Shown here piece after piece: positions 55,672-62,849 of a stretch of DNA of 64,000 bases (positions are counted from its first letter, which is position 1; each line of letters starts with the position of its first letter). Source of the DNA: Clostridiaceae bacterium (GTDB taxonomy: Bacteria; Bacillota; Clostridia; Clostridiales; Clostridiaceae); contig CABIZX010000002.1 in assembly GCA_902363375.1 (NCBI GenBank), forward strand, positions 62,001 through 126,000, given 5' to 3'. The notes under the pieces are model-generated. The model ran no database searches and was not told the DNA's origin. It saw only the letters and a list, made by a program, of their open reading frames with translations. The translations under genes were made by a program, and so were the position numbers.

Positions 55672-56613
55672 ATGAAGAAGTTTCTAAAGTTGTTTATATT
55701 AGCACTTTCCTTTGTTGCATTAGTATTTACATTGAGAATATATATATATGAAAGCAAAAAAGTTAGCGCACTTCAGGCTCATATGAGCTTTTTATCTAAT
55801 AAAGGAGATGTAGAGTATATTAGCGCTGAAGAAGAAGCAAAACTAGTAAAAGAAGAAAGAAAGAGACAGAAAGAAGAAGAAAAGGCAGCTAGGGAAGAAG
55901 CTAAGAGAAAAGCAAAGGAAGAAGAAGAAGCTAAAAAAGCAGAAGAAAAGCGTTTGAAGGAAGAGGAGATTAAAAGAAAGAAGGAAGAAGTGGAAAAAGC
56001 ATTGAATCCACCAAAGAGTATAATTCTTGATGTTGAACTAATTAATCAGTTACCTGAATATAAAAATGGATGTGAGGCAACATCTTTAACTATGATGTTG
56101 AATTATGCAGGCGTCAATGTTAACAAGAATTCAGTGATTGAAAAGGTAAAGAGAGATCCAACGCCAATTAAATATGATTCAAAGGGAAACATTATAGAAT
56201 GGGGAAATCCAAAGTTGGGCTTTGTTGGAGATATAACAGGAAAAACTCCAGGTTATTCAATAGATCCTGATGCTCTTGCACCGGTAATAAACGAATACTT
56301 ACCAGGTAAAGCGTTAGATTTAACAGGTTCTGACTATAGTCAGTTAGAAAAGGTGTTATCAAGTGGAAGACCAATTGTAGTATGGATAACATCAAAGTTT
56401 ACAGAGCCCAAGGTATCCCATACATGGACAAGCAGTGGGGTGACTGTGAACTCTTATTTCTCTCAACATGCTGTATTGGTAACAGGTATGGATGAAAATA
56501 ATATATATTATAACGACCCATTAACGGGAGGAAAAAATTCTAAAATAAATAAGGAAACTTTTAAATCTGTCTGGATTAAGATGGGTAAAAAAGCATTGTC
56601 ATATTATAAATAA
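55672..56613 (+). CDS. C39-like cysteine peptidase with charged coiled coil
   Basis: A 313-residue exported or membrane-anchored protein. The start at 55672 follows AAGGAGGAAG. One helix (about 4-24) is followed by a Glu/Lys/Arg coiled coil (about 50-112) that likely spaces the enzyme from the membrane. The Peptidase_C39_2 domain has Cys in YKNGCEATSLTMML, His in FSQHAVLVTGMD and YYNDPLTG. The same family as the gene at 12219 but with a different stalk. The substrate is not known. Confidence 0.85.
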   Translation: MKKFLKLFILALSFVALVFTLRIYIYESKKVSALQAHMSFLSNKGDVEYISAEEEAKLVKEERKRQKEEEKAAREEAKRKAKEEEEAKKAEEKRLKEEEIKRKKEEVEKALNPPKSIILDVELINQLPEYKNGCEATSLTMMLNYAGVNVNKNSVIEKVKRDPTPIKYDSKGNIIEWGNPKLGFVGDITGKTPGYSIDPDALAPVINEYLPGKALDLTGSDYSQLEKVLSSGRPIVVWITSKFTEPKVSHTWTSSGVTVNSYFSQHAVLVTGMDENNIYYNDPLTGGKNSKINKETFKSVWIKMGKKALSYYK

Positions 56614-56617
56614 ATCA

Positions 56618-56686
56618 AAGGGGCTTTTACAAAATAAACTAATATAGAGGTATATTAGTAATGTATTTTGTAAAAGCCCCCTTTTT
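56618..56686. terminator. Bidirectional terminator
   Basis: AAGGGGCTTTTACAAAATA pairs with its near-perfect complement ending AAAGCCCCCTTTTT; the loop contains a second small stem (ACTAATATA with TATATTAGT). Confidence 0.85.
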
Positions 56687-56700
56687 ATTTAATAGTAGAT

Positions 56701-58374
56701 TTAGTTACCTAAAATACCAACTGATGAAAAAGCATTAGAGACTGCTTGAGCTTCAGTTGAATTAGTTCCATATAAATCCTTAGCAGCTTGTATTAAACCG
56801 AGCCTTGCTTGAGAAAAGTTTGTAGTTGAGTTAAAGTAAACTGTTAGAGCCCTGTAATATATACGGGCAGTTTTTTCACAACCTATATTTTGAGCTAGTA
56901 AATATGCTGCTTTATTAGGAATACCAGAATTAGTGTGAACTCCGCCCCAATCACCACTCTCTGTATTTGGTAGGTTTTTATAGTTATTCATATGAGCTGG
57001 TTGATCATAAAGGGTAGGATTTGCTAAGCTTCTTAATGCATCTCCAGCTATTCCAGGAGTGTAGATTTCATCGCCAACTACCCAATCAGCTGAATTAAAA
57101 GTCCATTGTCCGCCATTTGAAACATTATATTTATCATAGGTTTGTACTAAAACACCTAAAACATCTGACATAGATTCATTCAAAGCTCCAGGTTGATTTT
57201 CATAATTAAGGTTTGATGTTTTAGAAGTAACCCCGTGAGTCATTTCATGAGCTACTACATCAAGATCCCCAGATAATGATGTGAAATATGAACCATCGCC
57301 ATCACCATAAATCATTTTATATCCATTCCAGAATGCGTTGTTATAACGAGAACCATAGTGTATAACAGAGTCTATAGACATGCCTTTATTATCTAAACTA
57401 TTTCTATTAAATAGGTTTTTATAAAAATCATATACTACTTCTGCATAGCTATGAGCACTTACAGCAGCTTTATCTGAAATAGTTTTACTAGAGCTTGTCA
57501 TTAAAGTACCAGTTGTTGTATTTCTGTAATTAGCTGTATAAGTGTTTATAGTTCCAGTCATAGGTTTTGTAGTATCCTTTAACTGATAAGAATTAGTTGA
57601 AGATTGATATAAATTTAATTCTCTTGTAGTACCATTTACAGCAATACCAGTACCTGTAACAGGTCCAACTTCTCTTATTAAACTATTAGAAGCTATTATA
57701 TCACCACTATAAACATCTACGAAAATTTCCCAACTTTCTATTTCAGGAAGATCATATGCTAAATTTATTTTATAAACTTCATATGCATTCTTATCATCAA
57801 AGTATATATAATTTTCAGTTTTGACTTCTTCTGTTAGTTCAGTAAATTCTTTAGATGATTTAGCTATTTCTATAGCTTTATCAGCAGTAATAGGATTATT
57901 ATTTTTCTTAGTTATAGAAGATATTCTATTCTCTAAGGTTCCTGTTAAGCCGGTGATAACGCCGTATTTATCAAAGTGTGCGGTTATAGTTCTGCCATAA
58001 ACATTTTTACCATCAAAGGTTTGTTGAAGTTTTACGTGAGTAAAGCCTAAATCATCTTGTTCAGAACTGATAACTGTAAAGTTATTTTTAGGATTGTTTA
58101 TATCAAATAGTGCTATATTTTCATTTAAGAAATTAATAACACTGGTAGTGGATGAATTGACGGTTTCAGATAAAGTGCCTGATATAAATAACTGTGAACC
58201 ATCCTCGCTATCTAAATATATTTTTTCCTTTCCGCTATTTAATTGTTTAAATTCCTTTAGAATATCTGATTTACTTTTTCCTTGGTTTTCTAAACCTTGT
58301 GCAGTTCCCGGATAAAAAGTGAAGGTTGAAACTAAAGCTAAAGTTGCAAGAATTGAAATTAGTCTTTTCTTCAT
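56701..58374 (-). CDS. Secreted M4 neutral metalloprotease (thermolysin family)
   Basis: A 557-residue preproenzyme. The signal peptide is residues 1-27; the FTP/PepSY propeptide spans about 40-235; the mature enzyme follows. The zinc site is HEMTH (376-380) with Glu400 in ALNESMSD, and the active-site His is in WGGVHTNSGIPNKAAYL. The set is complete, so it should be active outside the cell. The start at 58374 has AGGAG nine bases upstream; ATG at 58383 abuts that site. It lies divergent to a peptide-responsive type regulator, the same gene neighbourhood logic as nprA-nprR of Bacillus. Confidence 0.94.
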   Translation of the reverse strand: MKKRLISILATLALVSTFTFYPGTAQGLENQGKSKSDILKEFKQLNSGKEKIYLDSEDGSQLFISGTLSETVNSSTTSVINFLNENIALFDINNPKNNFTVISSEQDDLGFTHVKLQQTFDGKNVYGRTITAHFDKYGVITGLTGTLENRISSITKKNNNPITADKAIEIAKSSKEFTELTEEVKTENYIYFDDKNAYEVYKINLAYDLPEIESWEIFVDVYSGDIIASNSLIREVGPVTGTGIAVNGTTRELNLYQSSTNSYQLKDTTKPMTGTINTYTANYRNTTTGTLMTSSSKTISDKAAVSAHSYAEVVYDFYKNLFNRNSLDNKGMSIDSVIHYGSRYNNAFWNGYKMIYGDGDGSYFTSLSGDLDVVAHEMTHGVTSKTSNLNYENQPGALNESMSDVLGVLVQTYDKYNVSNGGQWTFNSADWVVGDEIYTPGIAGDALRSLANPTLYDQPAHMNNYKNLPNTESGDWGGVHTNSGIPNKAAYLLAQNIGCEKTARIYYRALTVYFNSTTNFSQARLGLIQAAKDLYGTNSTEAQAVSNAFSSVGILGN

Positions 58375-58383
58375 TAATATCAT

Positions 58384-58730
58384 CTCCTAATATTTTATAC
58401 TTTTATTATATGAATTTGTATCGGTTGAGCTACAAAAAGTTTCTATCAAATTAATTTACAGACCTACAAAGAAACAAAAATAAATCGAAAATGTATCAGA
58501 AAAAATGTAGCTATTTGTTGGAACGATTTTGTTACATATATATAATTGGATAAAACTATATAAAAATAATATTACTTTTAATGGAATATATTTATTGGTA
58601 GAAACATAAGATGTATAAACAAAATATCCATTTTATTGTAGGATGTATTCAAAGATGATATGATTTATGGGTAAGCACATAAGAAAGTGGTTATTTAAAC
58701 TACGGTAGAGAGGGGATTTAAAGACATCAT
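58384..58730. promoter_or_regulatory. Divergent control region protease / HTH-TPR regulator
   Basis: About 350 bases between the two divergent genes. Leftward, TATAAT (58410 to 58405, minus strand) serves the protease. GCTACAAA (58429), CCTACAAA (58474) and TGTAGC (58506) form spaced repeats that could be regulator sites. Rightward a good promoter is given separately. No small gene seen. Confidence 0.45.
58636..58664 (+). promoter_or_regulatory. Promoter of the HTH-TPR regulator
   Basis: TTGTAG at 58636 and TATGAT at 58659 with a 17-base spacer, about 67 bases before the ATG. Confidence 0.6.
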
Positions 58731-60059
58731 ATGAATAATAATGTAGAGTTTATAAGTGGAAATGAAAAAATAAGACTATTAAGAAAACAGCTAAAAATGA
58801 CTCAGCAAGAATTTCAAGATTCTCATTTTACCAGAGGATATTTAGGATTACTAGAGAATGGAAGAAGAAATATTACATTACAGGCATCGAAGATTATTGC
58901 TGAGAAATTTATGAAAAAAGCTAGAGAACTAAATATAGAGTTAGAATTAGAAGAAGATTATTTTTCACGTAGTATAAAAGAAGATGCTAGGATATATTGT
59001 GAAAGGGCACTTGAAGATAACCTATACATAGATGAATTAGATGAAATTATGAATATAGGAAAGAAATATGAATTAAATAAGATCGAAGCTAAAGGATATA
59101 GAAGAAAAGGAGATATATACTTCGGAGAAAATCAATATTTGGAAGCGTATAAAAATTATTTTTATTCTATGGATATATTGAGATATGAAGGTGCAAAAGC
59201 TGAAATTTGTTATATTTATAATAAGTTGGGGTGCTGCAAATCGTTGCTTCTAGACTATGAAGAAGCAATTGTATATTTTAATAAAGCTATATATAATGCT
59301 GAGTTATTTAAAGAAGATCAGATATTAATGTATGCTTCATACAATATGGCAATAGCATGTAGTTGTATAAACAAATTTCAAGAGGCTATTGATATTATAG
59401 ATGAGTTTGCAAATAAGTTTCAAATAGAAAAATACTTTATAAATTATGTTTACGCTAATATATTAAAGGCTAATTGCTATGAAGGTTTAAATAAGATAGA
59501 AAAGGCGATTACAATTCTTAAAGATTTAATTAATATAATAGATGAAAAAAGTGATGAGGAAAGTATTAAATTACTTGGACTCATATATAATAACTTAGGT
59601 TCATTATACACAAGAGATGAACATTTATCTAAAGCATTAGACTATTATAATAAGTCTCAACATATTAGAAGTAAATTTGATAATAAAAATGTATCTCATA
59701 CTTTAATTGAAAAAGCAAATATATATATTAATAAGGAACTTTATGATGAGGCTATAATGATAATAGAATTAGGAATTGAAAAAGCAAACGAATATAATGA
59801 TTATGAATATATATTTAAGGGGTATGAACTTTTAGAAAAAATTTATTATAAACTAGATATGAAAGAAGAATTAGAAAAGGTTATTGAAGCTGCAGTTAGT
59901 ATTTTGGATAAAACAAACAATTTAGAATTAAAGCTGAAGTATTATACCAAGATGCAAGAACTTTACTTTAAAAATAAAGAATATGATAAGGCTGAAAAGT
60001 GCTTATATGTGATACAAAATTTATTGAAAAGTGTTTCCTTTAATGGTAAAATATGTTAA
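58731..60059 (+). CDS. RRNPP-type HTH-TPR transcriptional regulator
   Basis: A 442-residue regulator of the Rap/NprR/PlcR/PrgX class. Residues 8-55 are a helix-turn-helix of the XRE type (IRLLRKQLKMTQQEF, then HFTRGYLGLLENGRRNIT). Residues about 85-435 are tandem TPR repeats, e.g. YNKLGCCKSLLLDYEEAIVYFNKA and YNNLGSLYTRDEHLSKALDYYNKS, which in the class bind a short imported peptide. The GAGGGG site is 14 bases from the ATG, a bit far. Downstream, 16 bases after the stop, a small exported-peptide gene begins with a ribosome binding site touching this stop. The divergent neighbour is an M4 protease, a known kind of target of NprR. Function by homology of layout, not proven. Confidence 0.87.
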   Translation: MNNNVEFISGNEKIRLLRKQLKMTQQEFQDSHFTRGYLGLLENGRRNITLQASKIIAEKFMKKARELNIELELEEDYFSRSIKEDARIYCERALEDNLYIDELDEIMNIGKKYELNKIEAKGYRRKGDIYFGENQYLEAYKNYFYSMDILRYEGAKAEICYIYNKLGCCKSLLLDYEEAIVYFNKAIYNAELFKEDQILMYASYNMAIACSCINKFQEAIDIIDEFANKFQIEKYFINYVYANILKANCYEGLNKIEKAITILKDLINIIDEKSDEESIKLLGLIYNNLGSLYTRDEHLSKALDYYNKSQHIRSKFDNKNVSHTLIEKANIYINKELYDEAIMIIELGIEKANEYNDYEYIFKGYELLEKIYYKLDMKEELEKVIEAAVSILDKTNNLELKLKYYTKMQELYFKNKEYDKAEKCLYVIQNLLKSVSFNGKIC

Positions 60060-60075
60060 AGGAGGTGTTTTGTGA

Positions 60076-60219
60076 ATGAATAAGTTATGTAAAAAGATAG
60101 GTTTAATAGGAGTTTTAGTTTTAATTTGCACAGTAGTTATAGGAGTTCCTAAAGATGGAGAACATCCACCATTTTTAAGTGAAAAGTCACAAATTGATTA
60201 CTATTACTCTAGAGTTTAA
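60076..60219 (+). CDS. Candidate signalling pre-peptide (47 residues)
   Basis: A small gene with an ideal ribosome binding site (AAAGGAGGTG) that overlaps the stop of the regulator. The product has a Lys-rich start (MNKLCKKIG), a hydrophobic core (residues 9-24) and a 23-residue polar tail ending IDYYYSRV: the form of Phr/NprX-like pro-peptides that are secreted, trimmed and re-imported to act on the TPR regulator upstream. No lipobox (LVLIC lacks the small -1 residue). A weak hairpin follows. The mature peptide cannot be fixed from sequence. Confidence 0.75.
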   Translation: MNKLCKKIGLIGVLVLICTVVIGVPKDGEHPPFLSEKSQIDYYYSRV

Positions 60220-60230
60220 TAAAAAATATA

Positions 60231-60258
60231 AAGGACTGAGGTTTTCTCAGTCCTTAAT
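60231..60258 (+). terminator. Terminator of the regulator-peptide operon
   Basis: AAGGACTGAG pairs perfectly with CTCAGTCCTT over a GTTTT loop; the T run after it is short. Confidence 0.6.
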
Positions 60259-60282
60259 TATGCTCTAAGTTTATTTTAAAAA

Positions 60283-62220
60283 TTATCTTTCTTTAGATTC
60301 AATTTCTTTAAGAACTCTTTCAATAAAGTTATTTAGTGCAACTGAACCTTCATCACCATTCTTACGGCTTCTTACGGCAACTTCTTTGTTTTCAGCTTCT
60401 TTCTCACCTACAACTAAGATGTAAGGAGCTCTTTCATTACGAGCTTCTCTAATTTTATAACCAATCTTTTCAGCTCTGTAGTCAACTTCAACTCTAATGT
60501 TATTTTTCTTAAGTTCAGCATACACTTCATCAGCATAGTCATGATATTTCTCAGAGATTGGAAGTAACTTAACTTGAACTGGTGCAAGCCACACTGGAAA
60601 TGCTCCAGCATATTTTTCAATAAGAAGAGCAAGAGTTCTTTCATAACAACCAATAGAAGTTCTATGAATAACGTAAGGATATTTTTCTTGACCATCCTTA
60701 TCTACATAAGTCATTCCAAATCTTTCAGCTAATGAGAAGTCAATTTGAGCTGTAATTATAGTATCTTCTTTTCCATGAACATTTTTGATTTGAAGGTCAA
60801 GTTTAGGTCCATAGAAAGCAGCTTCTCCAACAGCTTCAGTATATTCAATTCCAAGATGGTTTAAAATTTCCCTCATCTTATTTTGAACTGCATCCCAGGC
60901 TTCAGGTTCTCCAATATATTTTTCTTTATTATTTTCATCCCATAGAGATAATCTATAGCTAATATCTTCTTTAAGACCTAGAGTATCAAGCATATAGTTA
61001 ATTAAATCAACTACACCTTTAAACTCATCTTCAAGTTGATCAGGTCTACATGCAAGGTGACCTTCAGAGATTGTAAACTGTCTTACACGAATTAATCCAT
61101 GCATTTCTCCTGAAGATTCATTCCTAAATAATGTAGAAGTTTCAGCATATCTTAAAGGTAAGTCTCTATAACTCTTAGATTCAGCTTTATAAACTGTAAA
61201 TTGGAACGGACAAGTCATAGGTCTTAATGCAAATACCTCACTGTCTTTTTCCTCATTACCAAGTACAAACATTCCTTCTTTATAATGATCCCAGTGACCC
61301 GAAATTTTGTATAAATCACTTTTAGCCATTAAAGGTGTTTTAGTTAAAAGGTAACCTCTCTTTTGCTCTTCATCTTCAACCCATCTTTGAAGAAGTTGAA
61401 CAATTCTAGCACCCTTAGGCATTAGAAGAGGAAGACCTTGACCGATTGGTTCAGAAGTAGTAAATAACTTTAGTTCTCTTCCAAGTTTATTGTGATCACG
61501 CTTTTTAGCTTCTTCTACAGCTTCTAAATATTCATCTAGTTCAGCTTTTTTTGGAAAAGCAGTTCCATAAATACGAGCAAGCATCTTGTTTTTTTCATTT
61601 CCTCTCCAGTAAGCACCTGCAAGTTTAGTTAGCTTTATTGCTTTAACTGGCTTAGTAGTCATTAAGTGAGGTCCGGCACAAAGGTCAGTAAATTCACCTT
61701 GTTTATAGAAAGTTATAATTTCACCTTCAGGTAAATCTTCGATAAGCTCTACTTTATAAGGTTCATCTTTTTCCTTCATGAATTTAATAGCTTCTTCTCT
61801 TGGAAGTTGGAAGCATTCTATTGCTAAGTCTTCCTTAACTATTTTTTTCATTTCAGCTTCTATTTTTTCTAGATCCTCATTAGTAAATCCACCTTCAAAG
61901 TCGAAGTCATAATAGAAACCATTGTCTATAGCAGGTCCTATAGCAAGCTTTGCGTTAGGAAATAGTCTTTTAACAGCTTGAGATAAAATGTGAGCAGCTG
62001 TGTGTCTAAATGCTCTTTTACCTTCATCATCATTAAAAGTTAATATATTTAGTTCACAATCTTCTTTAACTATATAACGAAGATCAACAGTTTTACCATT
62101 TACAGTTCCAGCAGTAGCTACTCTAGCAAGTCCTTCAGAAATATTTTTAGCAATTTCAATAATGCTCATTTCTTTTTCTAATTCTTTAACAGATCCATCT
62201 TTTAAAGTAATTTTAATCAT
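60283..62220 (-). CDS. thrS: Threonyl-tRNA synthetase
   Basis: A 645-residue class II synthetase of normal length. The N-terminal TGS domain (1-60) is followed by the editing SAD domain (60-225) with HTAAHILSQAVKRLFP and CAGPHL. The catalytic core (240-530) has the zinc Cys in RPMTCPFQF and ETSTLFRNESSGEMHGLIRVRQF (motif 2). The anticodon domain ends the protein. The ribosome binding site is AGAAGGGAG. It is controlled by the T-box leader upstream. Confidence 0.96.
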   Translation of the reverse strand: MIKITLKDGSVKELEKEMSIIEIAKNISEGLARVATAGTVNGKTVDLRYIVKEDCELNILTFNDDEGKRAFRHTAAHILSQAVKRLFPNAKLAIGPAIDNGFYYDFDFEGGFTNEDLEKIEAEMKKIVKEDLAIECFQLPREEAIKFMKEKDEPYKVELIEDLPEGEIITFYKQGEFTDLCAGPHLMTTKPVKAIKLTKLAGAYWRGNEKNKMLARIYGTAFPKKAELDEYLEAVEEAKKRDHNKLGRELKLFTTSEPIGQGLPLLMPKGARIVQLLQRWVEDEEQKRGYLLTKTPLMAKSDLYKISGHWDHYKEGMFVLGNEEKDSEVFALRPMTCPFQFTVYKAESKSYRDLPLRYAETSTLFRNESSGEMHGLIRVRQFTISEGHLACRPDQLEDEFKGVVDLINYMLDTLGLKEDISYRLSLWDENNKEKYIGEPEAWDAVQNKMREILNHLGIEYTEAVGEAAFYGPKLDLQIKNVHGKEDTIITAQIDFSLAERFGMTYVDKDGQEKYPYVIHRTSIGCYERTLALLIEKYAGAFPVWLAPVQVKLLPISEKYHDYADEVYAELKKNNIRVEVDYRAEKIGYKIREARNERAPYILVVGEKEAENKEVAVRSRKNGDEGSVALNNFIERVLKEIESKER

Positions 62221-62265
62221 TTAAAAATCTCCCTTCTATATTAAATATTATAACCAAAAATCTAA

Positions 62266-62336
62266 GTGAGAGTCCAAATCTTTGATTTGGTTCCTCGAAC
62301 TTACTCCACCGAACTCATGTGAGATGGAGTTTCATC
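62266..62336. repeat. Dispersed repeat, copy B
   Basis: Resembles 26940-27010: GTGAGAGTCCAAAT, a hairpin to ATTTGG, GAACTTACTC, then GTGAGATGGAGTTTC. It lies between the thrS T-box terminator and the thrS ribosome binding site. Confidence 0.55.
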
Positions 62337-62349
62337 TTATGCAAATAAA

Positions 62350-62625
62350 AAAACTCGTCACTTTTCATAAAGAAAAGGGACGAGGTATACCCGTGGTTCC
62401 ACCCAAATTGTCCTTAATCTAATTAAATTTAGCCAATTAAAATAAAACAAATTTAATTAAGTGATATAAAGGACCACTTTAAAAACTATAACGTAGTTAA
62501 CGGACTTTATTAGAGTCACTCAGAGGTGGTATTCAACATGGAATATTTAAAGGTAATTTCAGCTAACATACCTTCTCTCTGTAAATAATTATACATATCT
62601 ACTGTCCTCTTCATTGAGATTAATT
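62350..62625 (-). promoter_or_regulatory. T-box riboswitch of thrS (Thr specifier ACC)
   Basis: On the minus strand, AGAGG with an AGTA loop-E motif pairs with CCTCT, and ACC followed by A (bases 62530 to 62527) stands before the right strand: a threonine specifier. The T-box motif GGGTGGAACCACGGG lies at about 62405-62391. The terminator pairs CTCGTCCCTTT with AAAAGTGACGAG and ends in seven T (about 62384-62347). Confidence 0.9.
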
Positions 62626-62662
62626 TATTTAAGTTTTTATTATATATAAAATTATTAATATC

Positions 62663-62690
62663 ATTGTAACATATATAAGTTTTATGTCAA
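62663..62690 (-). promoter_or_regulatory. SigA-type promoter of thrS
   Basis: On the minus strand TTGACA (62690 to 62685) and TACAAT (62668 to 62663) are 16 bases apart, just upstream of the T-box leader. Confidence 0.7.
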
Positions 62691-62849
62691 TATAAATTAT
62701 AAACTTAATAAATTTTAAGAAGAAAATATTATAGTTATCTTATATTTATGTAAATATATAAATATATTGAAAAAATAAATAGTATAATTATATTACATAT
62801 TATTATGTTTTAAAATTTAGTTAAATATAATTAGGGGTGAGAGTATATT

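Noticed and set aside
60076..60219. Bacteriocin or lipoprotein reading of the 47-residue peptide
   Set aside because: There is no lipobox, no double-Gly leader and no immunity, modification or export gene; the position behind an HTH-TPR regulator fits a signal peptide better.
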